The notes: generated from the letters alone by a model not told the origin. Positions 49,044-57,349 are shown, counted from the first letter of the stretch. The stretch is 64,000 bases of DNA from Cryobacterium sp. PH31-L1 (GCF_030063145.1 NZ_JASISM010000002.1:248001-312000); one strand, 5' to 3'. Numbers and translations are program-made.

Positions 49044-50098
49044 TGGTGAATGCTGCAGTGGATGCTCCGGTTCCCGACAAGCGGATGCCGCCCCGCGCCA
49101 CCGTCTTCGACCCCTCGCCCTACGTTGCCATCGACATCGGCGGCTCGGGGTCCCGTGTCTACGTCGGTTCCGCGCACGCGCCATCGGCGGCGGGCGACCT
49201 TCCGCTCGCGAGCGCGACCGGGCCATCCGTTATGGTCGGTCCTTCCGGCATCGACGTCGAAGCCCTCATCGGCACCCTCGTCGGCCTCGGCGACCAGCTG
49301 CGGCGCGCCCAGGGCCTCGGCTCACCGCTCGCGGTGGTCGTGGGCATGAGTGGCCTCATGGAACTCGTCGACCGGCCCACGCGCGTTACCGATGCCATCG
49401 CCGCGCTCTGGCCGCGCGCCCGCACCGTGGTCGCCTCCGATTCCGTCACCGCCCTGGTGGGTGCGCTCGGCATCGGCGGGGGAGCGGTCGTGGCAGCCGG
49501 CACCGGCGTGGTCGGGCTCGGCAGCGACCTCGACACCGTCTGGAACCGTGTCGACGGCTGGGGCCACCTGCTCGGAGACGCCGGCGGTGGGGCCTGGATC
49601 GGTATGCAGGGCCTGCGGGCCGCGGTGCGCGCCTACGACGGACGCGCGGGCGGTTCCGCGCTTCTGCTGAAGCTCGCTACCCGCGACCTCGGCGAGGTGC
49701 ACGACCTGCCCCGCATGCTGTACACCCGCGACGACCGTGCCGGGGTCATGGCTACGTTCGTGCCCGCGATGGTCGAGGCCGCTCATGCCGGTGATGCCGT
49801 GGCCGCAGCGGTGTGGCAGCGGGCCGGCCAGGCGCTGGCCGAAACTGCTCAGGCAGCGCTCACCCCGCAATTGCCCCAGCGTGTTGCCCTCGTCGGCGGT
49901 CTGCTGGCGGCCGGGCGGCTCCTCACCGATCCGTTCAACGCCGCCGCGGAACGGCTGCTGCCGGGGGTGCACGTGCACCTGGGCGGGGGCGGCTCGCTTC
50001 AGGGAGCAGCCGTTCTGGCCCGGCACCTCGTGCTGGATCCCGCCATGGTGCCGCACCATCCGCCGTTCATCACGAGAGTTCTGCCCGCAGTCGAGTAA
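49043..50098 (+). CDS. BadF/BadG/BcrA/BcrD-type amino-sugar kinase (NagK/MurK-like)
   Basis: 351-aa ASKHA-fold kinase. Phosphate-1 motif YVAIDIGGSGSRVYVG, then VVASDSVTALVGALG with the catalytic Asp, phosphate-2 VVAAGTGVVGLGSDL, RVDGWGHLLGDAGGGAWIGMQGLRAAVRA (the WGHLLGDxGS block of N-acetylglucosamine kinases) and adenosine motif RVALVGGLLAAG. It should make GlcNAc 6-phosphate. MurK of Clostridium acetobutylicum, a member of this family, phosphorylates both GlcNAc and MurNAc; as no other kinase accompanies murQ here, a dual role is plausible (inference). Start ATG at 49043 overlaps the permease stop; the frame extends upstream only inside the permease gene. Confidence 0.9.
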   Translation: MVNAAVDAPVPDKRMPPRATVFDPSPYVAIDIGGSGSRVYVGSAHAPSAAGDLPLASATGPSVMVGPSGIDVEALIGTLVGLGDQLRRAQGLGSPLAVVVGMSGLMELVDRPTRVTDAIAALWPRARTVVASDSVTALVGALGIGGGAVVAAGTGVVGLGSDLDTVWNRVDGWGHLLGDAGGGAWIGMQGLRAAVRAYDGRAGGSALLLKLATRDLGEVHDLPRMLYTRDDRAGVMATFVPAMVEAAHAGDAVAAAVWQRAGQALAETAQAALTPQLPQRVALVGGLLAAGRLLTDPFNAAAERLLPGVHVHLGGGGSLQGAAVLARHLVLDPAMVPHHPPFITRVLPAVE

Positions 50099-50128
50099 CC
50101 CGGGCACCGCGCACGAGTTCGTCGAGGT

Positions 50129-50485
50129 TTATAGCCAGCCCGCCAGAACCGACGACTGGGAGACCACGAAGACGAGGGCAGCGAGGCCAATCAGCAGGGC
50201 AGTGAGTGTCACCGCCGCCACGGCCCTGCCCCCGCTGACGGCCGCGGTCGGGTCGTTCACCAGAGCCCGGGTGGCCCGGCGGTAGCGAATCGAGGTGAGC
50301 GCGTAGGCACCGCCGACGAGCGCGAGAGCGGGCACGCCGATCAGCAGCGCCAGCAGCGGGTCGGCGATGGCGCCGTATCGAATGGAGACGGCGACTCCCA
50401 GCGCGAGTACGAGGCAGGTGCGTCGCCAGGCGAGGAGCGTACGTTCCGGCTGCAGCCCCGACTCGAAAATTCGCATCTCGCTCAC
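50129..50485 (-). CDS. DUF202 family membrane protein
   Basis: About 118 aa. It opens with FESGLQPERTLLAWRRTCLVLALGVAV, the P-ERT-LAW-RT motif of DUF202, and has three membrane segments (residues about 22-40, 46-66 and 90-112). Function unknown. GTG at 50485 overlaps the stop of the preceding DUF202 gene and has GGGAGC upstream; ATG at 50476 is possible. Tandem unequal DUF202 genes are common in actinobacteria and probably form a heteromeric membrane protein. Confidence 0.85.
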   Translation of the reverse strand: MSEMRIFESGLQPERTLLAWRRTCLVLALGVAVSIRYGAIADPLLALLIGVPALALVGGAYALTSIRYRRATRALVNDPTAAVSGGRAVAAVTLTALLIGLAALVFVVSQSSVLAGWL

Positions 50486-50841
50486 ACCAGCAGGCTCCCG
50501 ACGATGATGCCGACGATGGCGATGGCCGCGCCACTGGTGATGATGGCTCCGACGGCAAGGCCGGGCAGCGGCTGCATCAGCCGCATGGACCGCTCGGTTG
50601 CCGCCCACGACCACCAGGCGTGCACGATCGACACCAGACCGAGGGCGATGAAGATGAGCGCGGAGGCGAGCCGGATCTCGGCCTGAATCGGGGCATCCAG
50701 CGCTTCCAGCGCAACGCCGGCGAGCAGCAGCGCGAGGGACGTGCGAATCCAGGCCAGAAAGGTGCGCTCGTTGGCGAGGCTGAAGCGCGGATCGGGCTCG
50801 TCGCCCACCTCAAAGACCTTGCGCGGAAACCGTGATCTCAT
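50482..50841 (-). CDS. DUF202 family membrane protein (YidH-like)
   Basis: 119 aa with a polar N-terminus, DPRFSLANERTFLAWIRTSLALLLAGVAL (the ANERTFLAWIRT motif of YidH/DUF202) and three membrane segments. Function unknown. It is the first gene of a two-gene unit and overlaps the second DUF202 gene at GTGTGA. Confidence 0.9.
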   Translation of the reverse strand: MRSRFPRKVFEVGDEPDPRFSLANERTFLAWIRTSLALLLAGVALEALDAPIQAEIRLASALIFIALGLVSIVHAWWSWAATERSMRLMQPLPGLAVGAIITSGAAIAIVGIIVGSLLV

Positions 50842-50986
50842 ATCTTCCGAGCATACCGGTGGGCAATAGCGGCCGGGCGGCGCCTTGCTGCCGCAGCGGC
50901 CGTCGTCGGGGCAACCAAGCCCCCACTATCCCCAGCCCCGCACCGGGAGTAGCGTGACGGCACCAAAATGAAGCGGAGGGCCCACC

Positions 50987-51829
50987 GTGCTCGATCAAAT
51001 TCATGCCGCCGAAAAACCCCCACACGAAGCCCCCAGAACCTCCGCCTGGATCGGCTCCGCCGAAGAACGCACCGCCAGAAAGTCCCGTCGCACCTATCTC
51101 ATCTCCACTCCCATCGTGCTTCTGTGCGGCGGCGCACTCATCCTCTGGTGGTGGCTCGATCCCGCCGTGAATGAGTTCGTCTTCCTGGCCGGCTGCGGAT
51201 TGGTCGGCTGGGCCGTCGGCGCCGGCATCTTCATTCCGTTCATGCTGAAAAACGCGCGGGCACGGTTCGAAGAAACCGAGCGCGGCGCGCAGCGAGTGAT
51301 GCTCAGCATGCAAAACGTGCAGGCCGATCCCACCATGGGCACCCTGCTGCACCTCAACCGCACCGAGATGGAGCGCTACCACCACCTCACCATCGAGCAG
51401 GCCGCCCGGTCGTTCCGGCACAGTCAGGTCGCCATGTATCTCGGCTTCGGCCTGCTGGCCCTGTGCATTCTCATCGTCGTCTGGCCCAGCACCAGCGTGC
51501 AGACCAAGTTCACTGTCGCAGCCCTCGGCCTGGTCAGCACCACCGTGTCCGGATACATCACCCAGACCTTCCTCAAGTCGCACACGGCGTCGGTCGCGCA
51601 ACTCAACCGGTTCTTCAACCAACCGCTGGTGAGCAGCTACCTGCTCACGGCGGAACGCCTGGCCCTCGGCCTCGACGATTCCGCCCGCAACGATGCCTTG
51701 GTGCTCGTCATCGCCGAGGCCCTCAATGCCGCCCATACCGAACGTCAACTCACCGACGCCCCCGCGCGGGTCAAGCGGCGCATCCCCGCCCGCGGCGCAG
51801 CCGCCAAGCCCGCCGACCCCGTCGTCTAG
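50987..51829 (+). CDS. membrane protein, possible TRADD-N-associated two-TM domain
   Basis: 280-aa protein with two pairs of membrane segments: about 38-82 (YLISTPIVLLCGGALILWWW; VFLAGCGLVGWAVGAGIFIPF) and about 146-185 (VAMYLGFGLLALCILIVVW; FTVAALGLVSTTVSGYIT). Between them is an amphipathic helical region (ARFEETERGAQRVMLSMQNVQ ... RTEMERYHHLTIEQAARSFRHSQ). After the second pair comes QTFLKSHTASVAQLNRFFNQPLVSSYLLTAERLALGL. This latter half resembles the two-TM domain found next to TRADD-N modules in predicted bacterial conflict systems; I recognise it only by pattern. GTG/ATG at 50987. It precedes an island of AAA ATPase, peptidase and PIN genes. Confidence 0.6.
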   Translation: MLDQIHAAEKPPHEAPRTSAWIGSAEERTARKSRRTYLISTPIVLLCGGALILWWWLDPAVNEFVFLAGCGLVGWAVGAGIFIPFMLKNARARFEETERGAQRVMLSMQNVQADPTMGTLLHLNRTEMERYHHLTIEQAARSFRHSQVAMYLGFGLLALCILIVVWPSTSVQTKFTVAALGLVSTTVSGYITQTFLKSHTASVAQLNRFFNQPLVSSYLLTAERLALGLDDSARNDALVLVIAEALNAAHTERQLTDAPARVKRRIPARGAAAKPADPVV

Positions 51830-51857
51830 GCCACTGCTCGAGCGACACCCCACCCAA

Positions 51858-52150
51858 GCGGATGCCGCACCCACCAGGCCTAGGCGTCGGCGCACTCAAC
51901 GCCATCACCGCACCCTGGGGGGCGAAACTGCCGGCCAAGGCCCGCCCGGTGCTCGCCTAGACTGGCTTACTCGGCATCCTCGCCTCCATCTTTGTCATCG
52001 ACGACACCATGCCCTTTCCCGCTCCGTGGGCGCTGCTGCCCTTTCTGGCCACGGCGCCCGTCATCGCGGCCGGTGGGGGAACCCAGCAACAAACGTGGAA
52101 GTCTGACGGGTTGTTCCAACGCAGATATCGAAACGGGTCTCAGTGCCTCT
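51858..52150 (+). pseudogene. acyltransferase family 3 protein, C-terminal remnant
   Basis: Reads LGVGALNAITAPWGAKLPAKAR, an in-frame TAG at 51958 where Trp is expected, then LLGILASIFVIDDTMPFP and WALLPFLATAPVIAAGGG before losing similarity. These are late membrane segments of OafA-type acyltransferases (FPGxWALLPxLxTAxVIAAG). Start, catalytic part and end are absent. Confidence 0.55.
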
Positions 52151-52155
52151 AATAC

Positions 52156-53325
52156 TTAGAGGTCTGCGGTGCTGCTGCGGGCTACGACATAGCTGGCAAA
52201 ACCGGGGACCGAGAATTCGAGCATTCCAAACGCGGGGGAGTGCACAATACCTTTCTTGATAACCCGGTCTCGTACCGGTGCCACTACGCTCAACGATTTT
52301 CCAAGGTTGCGGGCGACGGCGCCGGAACCCACTCGAGCGACGTCAGGGAGCATGAGGGCCGCCATGGCATCAACGTATTCTCGTTCCTTGTCGCTGAGCC
52401 GGTCGTACCGTGCGGCGTACAAGCCGACGCTGAGCTGACGCTGCGCCGCATCGGCGGACACCTGCACGTGTTTCAGGGTTATGGTTCGGGCGCCCTCGGC
52501 AGCAACCCATGCCTCACTCGCGTACAACTGAAGGAAGTACGGGTAGCCATGCGCCTCAGCAACGAGGTGGGATACCGCGCCTTCATCCCACATAATGCCT
52601 TGTCCGAAAGCCGGGCTCACGACCGCTTCTCTCGCGTCTGGGTCATTCAGCGGCCCGATACCCTCGAATCGGAATCGTTCGGCGTACGTGTTGGCTTTCG
52701 CCATGTCCGCGGGAAGGCCGGGCAGACCGGCACCGATGAGCACAATGGGTTCGTCATCCAGCGCAGAGAGCGCCTGAATCAGCACCGCGAGGTCACGCTT
52801 CCGGAATAGCTGCAGCTCGTCGATGAGCAGTGCTACCCCGACACCATTGGCGCGAGCGTCAGCGCCGAGCGTCCGCAGAAATGCCACCAGAGCGGGGAAG
52901 GCATCAGCCGCAGGACTTACGGCTCGTCTGTCTGTATCTACCTCGAAGCTAAATCCGGCGGGTCCGAGCGTAAGTTTCATACCTCCGATACGGTGGCCGC
53001 CGTTCGCGAGGGCAGCACGGAACATCCCGGTGGACAGTTGGGCACTGTCGGCGATGATGTGCTGCACCGCTATTCCAGGTTCCACGTTTCGACGCACCTC
53101 GAAGTAGCCGGCCAGCCAGCCACGTTCCCGGAACAAGTCGCGTGCCGCATACAGCAGACTCGTCTTCCCCATGCCACGCAAACCCACGTAGATGAGTGGG
53201 TTTGCGGTGCGTCCGGCCTGAACTTGGTCTGCCAGGTTTCGTACCAAGGCAGTCTGGCTGTCGCGTCCCGCCAGCAGTGCGGGGCGAGTACCCGCGCCGG
53301 GCGTGTACGGGTTCAGGAGGTTCAT
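52156..53325 (-). CDS. AAA-family ATPase
   Basis: 389-aa P-loop ATPase of the archaeal-ATPase/AAA_16 type. Walker A GLRGMGKTS (residues 48-56), Walker B ALLIDELQLF (Asp169-Glu170), sensor region LIGAGLPGLP, then a lid (GPLNDPDAREAVVSPAFG; HGYPYFLQLYASEAW) and a C-terminal winged helix (LSDKEREYVDAMAALMLPDVARVGSGAVARNLGKSLSVVAPVRDRVIKKGIV). Such stand-alone ATPases often have roles in defence or regulation but none is assigned. ATG at 53325 is chosen because the P-loop spacing and open promoter-like region fit; the frame to 53490 passes through the AT-rich promoter. Transcribed alone on the minus strand. Confidence 0.85.
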   Translation of the reverse strand: MNLLNPYTPGAGTRPALLAGRDSQTALVRNLADQVQAGRTANPLIYVGLRGMGKTSLLYAARDLFRERGWLAGYFEVRRNVEPGIAVQHIIADSAQLSTGMFRAALANGGHRIGGMKLTLGPAGFSFEVDTDRRAVSPAADAFPALVAFLRTLGADARANGVGVALLIDELQLFRKRDLAVLIQALSALDDEPIVLIGAGLPGLPADMAKANTYAERFRFEGIGPLNDPDAREAVVSPAFGQGIMWDEGAVSHLVAEAHGYPYFLQLYASEAWVAAEGARTITLKHVQVSADAAQRQLSVGLYAARYDRLSDKEREYVDAMAALMLPDVARVGSGAVARNLGKSLSVVAPVRDRVIKKGIVHSPAFGMLEFSVPGFASYVVARSSTADL

Positions 53326-53357
53326 GGGAAGACGATACCACCATCCGTGTTCAAAAA

Positions 53358-53374
53358 CCTTATAGTATACAAGG
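53358..53374 (-). promoter_or_regulatory. operator/promoter candidate of the AAA ATPase gene
   Basis: On the minus strand CCTTGTATACTATAAGG, a near-perfect inverted repeat (CCTTGTA/TATAAGG) including a TATACT -10-like box, about 33-49 bp before the start at 53325. Much more AT-rich than its surroundings. Confidence 0.45.
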
Positions 53375-53734
53375 TCCTTATGCTTACGATTTTTGTTCTG
53401 AGAAGCGTACTCCACCCCGCCGGTCGAGGCGCGAGGTACGAGCGATCGAGACCCACGAGCGAAGCCAAGACCGCCGTCAATCGTCGTCACGATGGCCCTG
53501 ATTTCCTCGCCACAGGCCGATTCACCGGGCGGGCCACTGTTGTACGGTGCGTGCCAATAGACGCGGCACCACCGACGCTCAAAAAAATGCCCTTATCCAC
53601 CAGGACCAGGGGCGTGAGTTCTCCGTCACTCTGTGCAGATTGCCTGGCCGGTTGGCGTGTGGGGAACGGACGCTACAGGACAGCTGGTCGTGCCGGTATC
53701 GACCGACTGGACGAGCGGAAACCCAAGCGCTGTA

Positions 53735-53850
53735 GGCCACGGCCACCGTCTGGGCCAGCTGAAAGATGCGCAGGCCCACGGTGTACTGCCGGGTCGTCGG
53801 GTCGAACTTGGCGTACCCCTCGCGCACCAGTGTTCCGAGCATCACCTTGC
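53735..53850 (-). pseudogene. IclR-type regulator fragment
   Basis: LGTLVREGYAKFDPTTRQYTVGLRIFQLAQTVA is the wing and first linker helix of an IclR DNA-binding domain. Recognition helix and effector domain are missing or out of frame. Confidence 0.6.
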
Positions 53851-53888
53851 AGCTGCATTTCCGAGCGCGGTGGCGCGGGCCACGATCG

Positions 53889-54061
53889 CACAGCTCCTGC
53901 TTACGTATATGGTTCGAGATGGGGATCTCAGCGACGAGAACAAGCAGAAGTACATCAGCCAAAACACCGCAGCGCTCCAAGACCAGGCCAAGGCGTTCTA
54001 CTCCGGAATCATCGCCAGCGTCGCTCCCGAAGTCACGATCGATTTTGAGTTCGCAGGGTAG
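53889..54061 (+). pseudogene. C-terminal fragment of an unidentified protein
   Basis: The frame QLLLTYMVRDGDLSDENKQKY, then AKAFYSGIIASVAPEVTIDFEF and a stop, reads like genuine protein (amphipathic helix, then a strand) but has no plausible start; upstream it merges with the complement of the IclR fragment. Family not recognised. Confidence 0.35.
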
Positions 54062-54411
54062 ATGCCCGCAGCGCGCCGTTGTCGCTGCGTGAACCCGAGG
54101 GCCCTTGACCCGACCGCGCACGCGCTGGCGTGGAACGAGCTGCGCCATTACGGCCCGATGCCAAATATGCGATTCGACCCCCAACCACCGCCTACCGCCA
54201 CGTAGGCCGACATCGGGGTCATGTACGCCGCCAACGTGCCCGCCACCGCGCTCGGCGAAGTGTGCCAGGTCACCCGCGCAATGGGCGGAGCAACGATGCG
54301 TCCTGGATCCCGTCTCGCCCGTTGTTCAAACGCTCGACCGAGCGGCGCTGGGTCTCGCCGGGATTGACTGGCCGCGGGAGTGAATCTTGATATGGCGCTT
54401 TTCCTCGTATA

Positions 54412-54428
54412 TGTGCGAAAATAGCACA
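54412..54428. promoter_or_regulatory. operator candidate before the XRE/ImmA gene
   Basis: TGTGC-GAAAATA-GCACA, a perfect 5-bp-arm inverted repeat ending one base before the ATG at 54430, with TATAT just upstream. Position over the ribosome-binding region suggests autoregulation and perhaps a leaderless transcript. Confidence 0.5.
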
Positions 54429-54429
54429 C

Positions 54430-55551
54430 ATGAACGAGATCAATGCGAACACACTCGGCGCGCGCATTCGTGAAGCGCGCGAGCGCGCTGGCCTCAACCA
54501 GGGAGAGCTGAGCAGTCTTGTCGCGCTAGATCGCACGGCCGTGAGCAAAATCGAAGCGGGCACGAGGAAGATCACAGCGCTGGAGCTCTCAAGCGTCGCC
54601 CAGGCGATTGGTGTTCGAATGACGTCGTTCTTCTCCGACCCGCTTCCGGCACTGGTGTCGCATCGCTCCAGTCAGGGGCTGGACACCGTCGATTCGAAGA
54701 TCGACCAACTGCTCGCCGGCCTCGCAGCAGATGTAGAGCTTGTGCGGTCTCTTGCGTCATCTGAACTGGTCCCGGAGCGATTCGCGGAAACGCCGTACCC
54801 CCGCCCACGGAGCAACTCCGCCGCTGAAGACCTCGCCGCCACAGCGCGACACCTACTTGAGCTGAACTACACCGAGCCCGTGCACGACCTAGCGAACCAA
54901 GTCGCCAGGATTGGCCTATTTGCCTTCTCTAGGGACCTGGGAGTCGACACTGCTGACGCTGGCACCATTTTGCTGACGAGTGGTGGTGTTTCGTTGGTAA
55001 ACAGCCACAACAAGGTCGGTGGGAGGCGGCTGGCTCTCGCGCACGAGCTCGGACATTTTCTCGTTGCAGACGACTACACGATTGACTGGAGAATTTGCGA
55101 GCCGAACGGCGACATCGAAGCTACGCTCGACCGTTTCGCTCGAGCACTGCTTCTTCCCAAAGATGGTCTCGCTGGGTTGTGGGAAGAAAAGCGCGCAGCT
55201 CACGGCGTGCGTGAGACCGCAGTGCTCTGCGCGAGCGACTTTCGCGTCGACATGGCGACCCTGGCACGCCGACTGCGTGAGCTGGAGATAGTCGAGAGCG
55301 ACGTCGCCAATTTCATCCGTACTATCTCCACGACCCGTGCCGACATAGTCGAATTCGGTCTCAACGTACCGACGGAGCTGGAGGCAACGAGCCTTCCGAT
55401 TGCGTTCCAGAAAGGCGTCCTGCGATCGTTCCGCGAAGAAAAGATCAGCCGGGAGCGTGCGCTTGGTCTACTTCGCGGCACTTTTGAAGACGAGGATCTG
55501 CCACCGATTCGGCCTCGGCGGGAAGATGAACTCTGGAATTTCGTTTCGTGA
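54430..55551 (+). CDS. XRE-family regulator with ImmA/IrrE metallopeptidase domain
   Basis: 373 aa. Residues 10-65 form a Cro/C1 helix-turn-helix (LGARIREARERAGLNQGELSSLVALDRTAVSKIEAGTRKI). A helical linker follows, then an ImmA/IrrE-type zinc peptidase with HELGH at 205-209 (LALAHELGHFLV) and the third ligand region DIEATLDRFARALLLP. Proteins with this layout regulate or act as antitoxins for a co-encoded partner and may cleave regulators in response to stress. The stop overlaps the GTG of the PIN gene (GTGA), so the pair forms one unit. The operator candidate at 54412 suggests autoregulation. Confidence 0.92.
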   Translation: MNEINANTLGARIREARERAGLNQGELSSLVALDRTAVSKIEAGTRKITALELSSVAQAIGVRMTSFFSDPLPALVSHRSSQGLDTVDSKIDQLLAGLAADVELVRSLASSELVPERFAETPYPRPRSNSAAEDLAATARHLLELNYTEPVHDLANQVARIGLFAFSRDLGVDTADAGTILLTSGGVSLVNSHNKVGGRRLALAHELGHFLVADDYTIDWRICEPNGDIEATLDRFARALLLPKDGLAGLWEEKRAAHGVRETAVLCASDFRVDMATLARRLRELEIVESDVANFIRTISTTRADIVEFGLNVPTELEATSLPIAFQKGVLRSFREEKISRERALGLLRGTFEDEDLPPIRPRREDELWNFVS

Positions 55552-56069
55552 CGGATTTACCGGAGCCCCTTGTCTTCGACACGGGGCCGCTTCGGCACTT
55601 TGCTGTGGAAAGCTGGCTTGGGGTACTTCACTTTCTTGCCGGTGATCGACCCGTCGTGATCCCGGACAGCGTGGAAGCGGAACTTCGGCGGCAGTCGTAC
55701 GAGGTTCCCGTCCTCAAGCAGATTCTGGACGCAGACTGGATTACCGTTGATCGAAGTACTGATCTCGCCTACATGGTTTCCTTCGCGGCGTTTGCAGATC
55801 GACTTGTCGAAGGCGGCCGGAACACTGGCGAATGCGGTGTCCTCGCTCTTGGCAAGGTGCGTGGGTTCGAAATCGTTCTCGATGACGCAGTGCCCCGGCA
55901 GATTGCACATGACGAGGGCATTCGTGTCACCGCAACTCTCCCGTTGCTGTGTAAAGCGATTCGCGACGGACAGCTAACCTTGCGCATGGTCGAAAGCCTC
56001 GCGGACGACCTCATCTCTGCGAATACTTTCTGCCGTTCGAACAAGGCGGCTTTCGGCAGTGGGCCGTAG
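55548..56069 (+). CDS. PIN-domain-like protein (putative toxin partner)
   Basis: 173 aa with a PIN-like nuclease fold: Asp11 in PLVFDTGPLRHFA, Glu43/Glu45 in PDSVEAELRRQ, Glu95 in NTGECGVLALG and Asp112-Asp113 in IVLDDAVPRQIA, the spacing expected for a metal-binding acidic tetrad. It would cleave RNA. GTG at 55548 overlaps the upstream stop, giving an XRE/ImmA plus PIN pair, an arrangement seen in type II toxin-antitoxin-like modules. The C-terminal SNKAAFGSGP tail is unusual. Confidence 0.82.
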   Translation: MTDLPEPLVFDTGPLRHFAVESWLGVLHFLAGDRPVVIPDSVEAELRRQSYEVPVLKQILDADWITVDRSTDLAYMVSFAAFADRLVEGGRNTGECGVLALGKVRGFEIVLDDAVPRQIAHDEGIRVTATLPLLCKAIRDGQLTLRMVESLADDLISANTFCRSNKAAFGSGP

Positions 56070-56218
56070 GCGAGGGCTTGATCGACTACTAATCACGCGT
56101 TCTCGGAACGCGGCTATGAAAGCTGGCCCGGTAATGGTCGTAGTCGCCGCGAAGGGGTCAGGAGTGTCTCGCACCGGGTTTAGCGGAGGTTCTTGACCCC
56201 CCGGAAAGGTTGGGAATT

Positions 56219-56305
56219 ATGCCAACACGGAAGAAGAATCCGCCGGAATTGAAGGAGCGGGCGCTGCACCCGCTGATGAGGCCGGGGCCCCGATTTTGCT
56301 ATTGA
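56219..56305 (+). pseudogene. IS3-family OrfA remnant
   Basis: MPTRKKNPPELKERALHPLM followed by PGPRFCY and a stop. M-P-x-(R/K)KK-PPELKERA is the standard opening of IS3-type OrfA transposases; similarity ends after about 16 residues. The TTGACCCC and GGAAAGGT words just upstream fit an IS3 left end. Confidence 0.6.
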
Positions 56306-56854
56306 ACAGATTCTCGCCGTGGCGATCGGGTGGGCTCACCGGGTCACGGCAGACGGTTGTTGGCTTGCGTGACGCAACGCCCCCGTATGCGCTTGCCCGG
56401 CCGATCGACTGACGGCGGCGATCCCACGAATGAGCACAGGTTTCACGAGGCGTTGGGCATTGCCGCGCCTATCGTGGCGCCGGCGGCCAAATCGCGATTC
56501 GTGCCGACCGTCGCTGGTGAACTCTGCCTCGGTGACGAGTGGCTGGGTCGCCAGTAGCGGCTCAAGGAGGTTGTGCGGGAGGCGGCGAAGCAACTCCAGC
56601 TCGAGACGTCGGGCCGCGCGTTGCCCATCGGCCCGAGAAGTGGCTTCGACTGTGCCCGGTGGATTCTAATCGGGCAACCGGAGCCCGACACCTATTTCGC
56701 CTTCGGAATTGCCAGCCGGCGCGCCATCGACGGTCGCAGTCCGATCTGGATGCAGATCAACTCGGGCACCGGCGCGCGGACCCGTGATTCTTCTCGCTCG
56801 CGGCACCCGTTAGCGATCACTGCACGCGTTCCTAGGGGTGCCCGCGTCGCTAAA
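56306..56854. other. gene-fragment region downstream of the IS3 remnant
   Basis: No intact gene. From about 56560 the plus strand reads LKEVVREAAKQLQLETSG, then FDCARWILIGQPEPDTYFAFGIA and SPIWMQINSG, probably part of a lost protein of unknown family; the open frame to 57040 continues only through GC-repeat sequence. Confidence 0.4.
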
Positions 56855-56912
56855 GGGTGCCGCGGGTGCCGCGCGGGTGCCGCGCGGGTGCCGCGCGGGT
56901 CCCGCGCGCGGC
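56855..56912. repeat. 11-bp GC-rich tandem repeat ending in a hairpin
   Basis: A 9-bp unit followed by copies of GGGTGCCGCGC at 56864, 56875 and 56886 and a variant at 56897. The last part folds as GCCGCGCGGG-T-CCCGCGCG; lying 10-70 bp after the stop of the minus-strand LAXTG gene, it may act as its terminator. Confidence 0.7.
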
Positions 56913-56922
56913 AACATCCGCT

Positions 56923-57267
56923 CTACGGCCGCACAGGCCCTTCGGCGCGCTTGCGTCGCACGACCGACGTGGTCACGAGGGTCAGCCCGAGCAGGAGCGC
57001 GGCACTTCCGCCCGAAATCGCCAGCACGGAGGCGTCATAGCCGGTGGAGGCGAGTTTGACGGAGCCGAGGGAGGCCGCTTTGGAGCCGACCTGTTTGGAG
57101 TCGACATGTTTGGAGCCGACATACCCCGCATCGGGCGGCACAACGGTATGGGTCACTTTCGTGCTCTGACTATCACTGGGAACATACGTGACAGCGGATG
57201 CCGCGGCCGGCACTGCGAAGACGGCCAGCGTGGCCAGGGCTGTGATTGCAAAGAGTTTCTTGAGCAT
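56923..57267 (-). CDS. small LAXTG-anchored surface protein
   Basis: 114 aa. Signal peptide (residues 1-29, LFAITALATLAVFAVPAAASA), a short Ser/Val-rich region, then three 5-residue repeats (VGSKH, VDSKQ, VGSKA) encoded by three 15-bp DNA repeats at 57079-57123. It ends with a sortase signal LASTG, a hydrophobic segment (VLAISGGSAALLLGLTLVTTSVV) and a basic tail RRKR. LAXTG is the signal of class E sortases of high-GC actinobacteria, so the protein is probably covalently linked to peptidoglycan. No sortase gene is in the window. Function unknown. Confidence 0.8.
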   Translation of the reverse strand: MLKKLFAITALATLAVFAVPAAASAVTYVPSDSQSTKVTHTVVPPDAGYVGSKHVDSKQVGSKAASLGSVKLASTGYDASVLAISGGSAALLLGLTLVTTSVVRRKRAEGPVRP

Positions 57268-57349
57268 GGCAATTTCCTGTCAGAACGGTCGGGTCGGCAC
57301 GAATCGAAGCAGGGTATGCCTCGAACGACTCATACCGTAGTGGTCTGCA

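Larger units (their letters stand above)
53375..54411. other. about 1 kb of gene fragments
   Basis: No complete gene. Besides the IclR fragment (53735-53850, minus) and a plus-strand tail (53889-54061), the stretch 54105-54390 has frames such as YAANVPATALGEV followed in another frame by VQTLDRAALGLAGIDWP, which look like the decayed end of a metabolic enzyme I cannot name. Confidence 0.4.

Noticed and set aside
56855..56912. CRISPR-like array
   Set aside because: Units are 11 bp, directly adjacent and without spacers.
56573..57040. 155-aa plus-strand protein near the GC repeat
   Set aside because: Its C-terminal third is translated tandem repeat and the complement of the LAXTG gene; only a short fragment looks protein-like.
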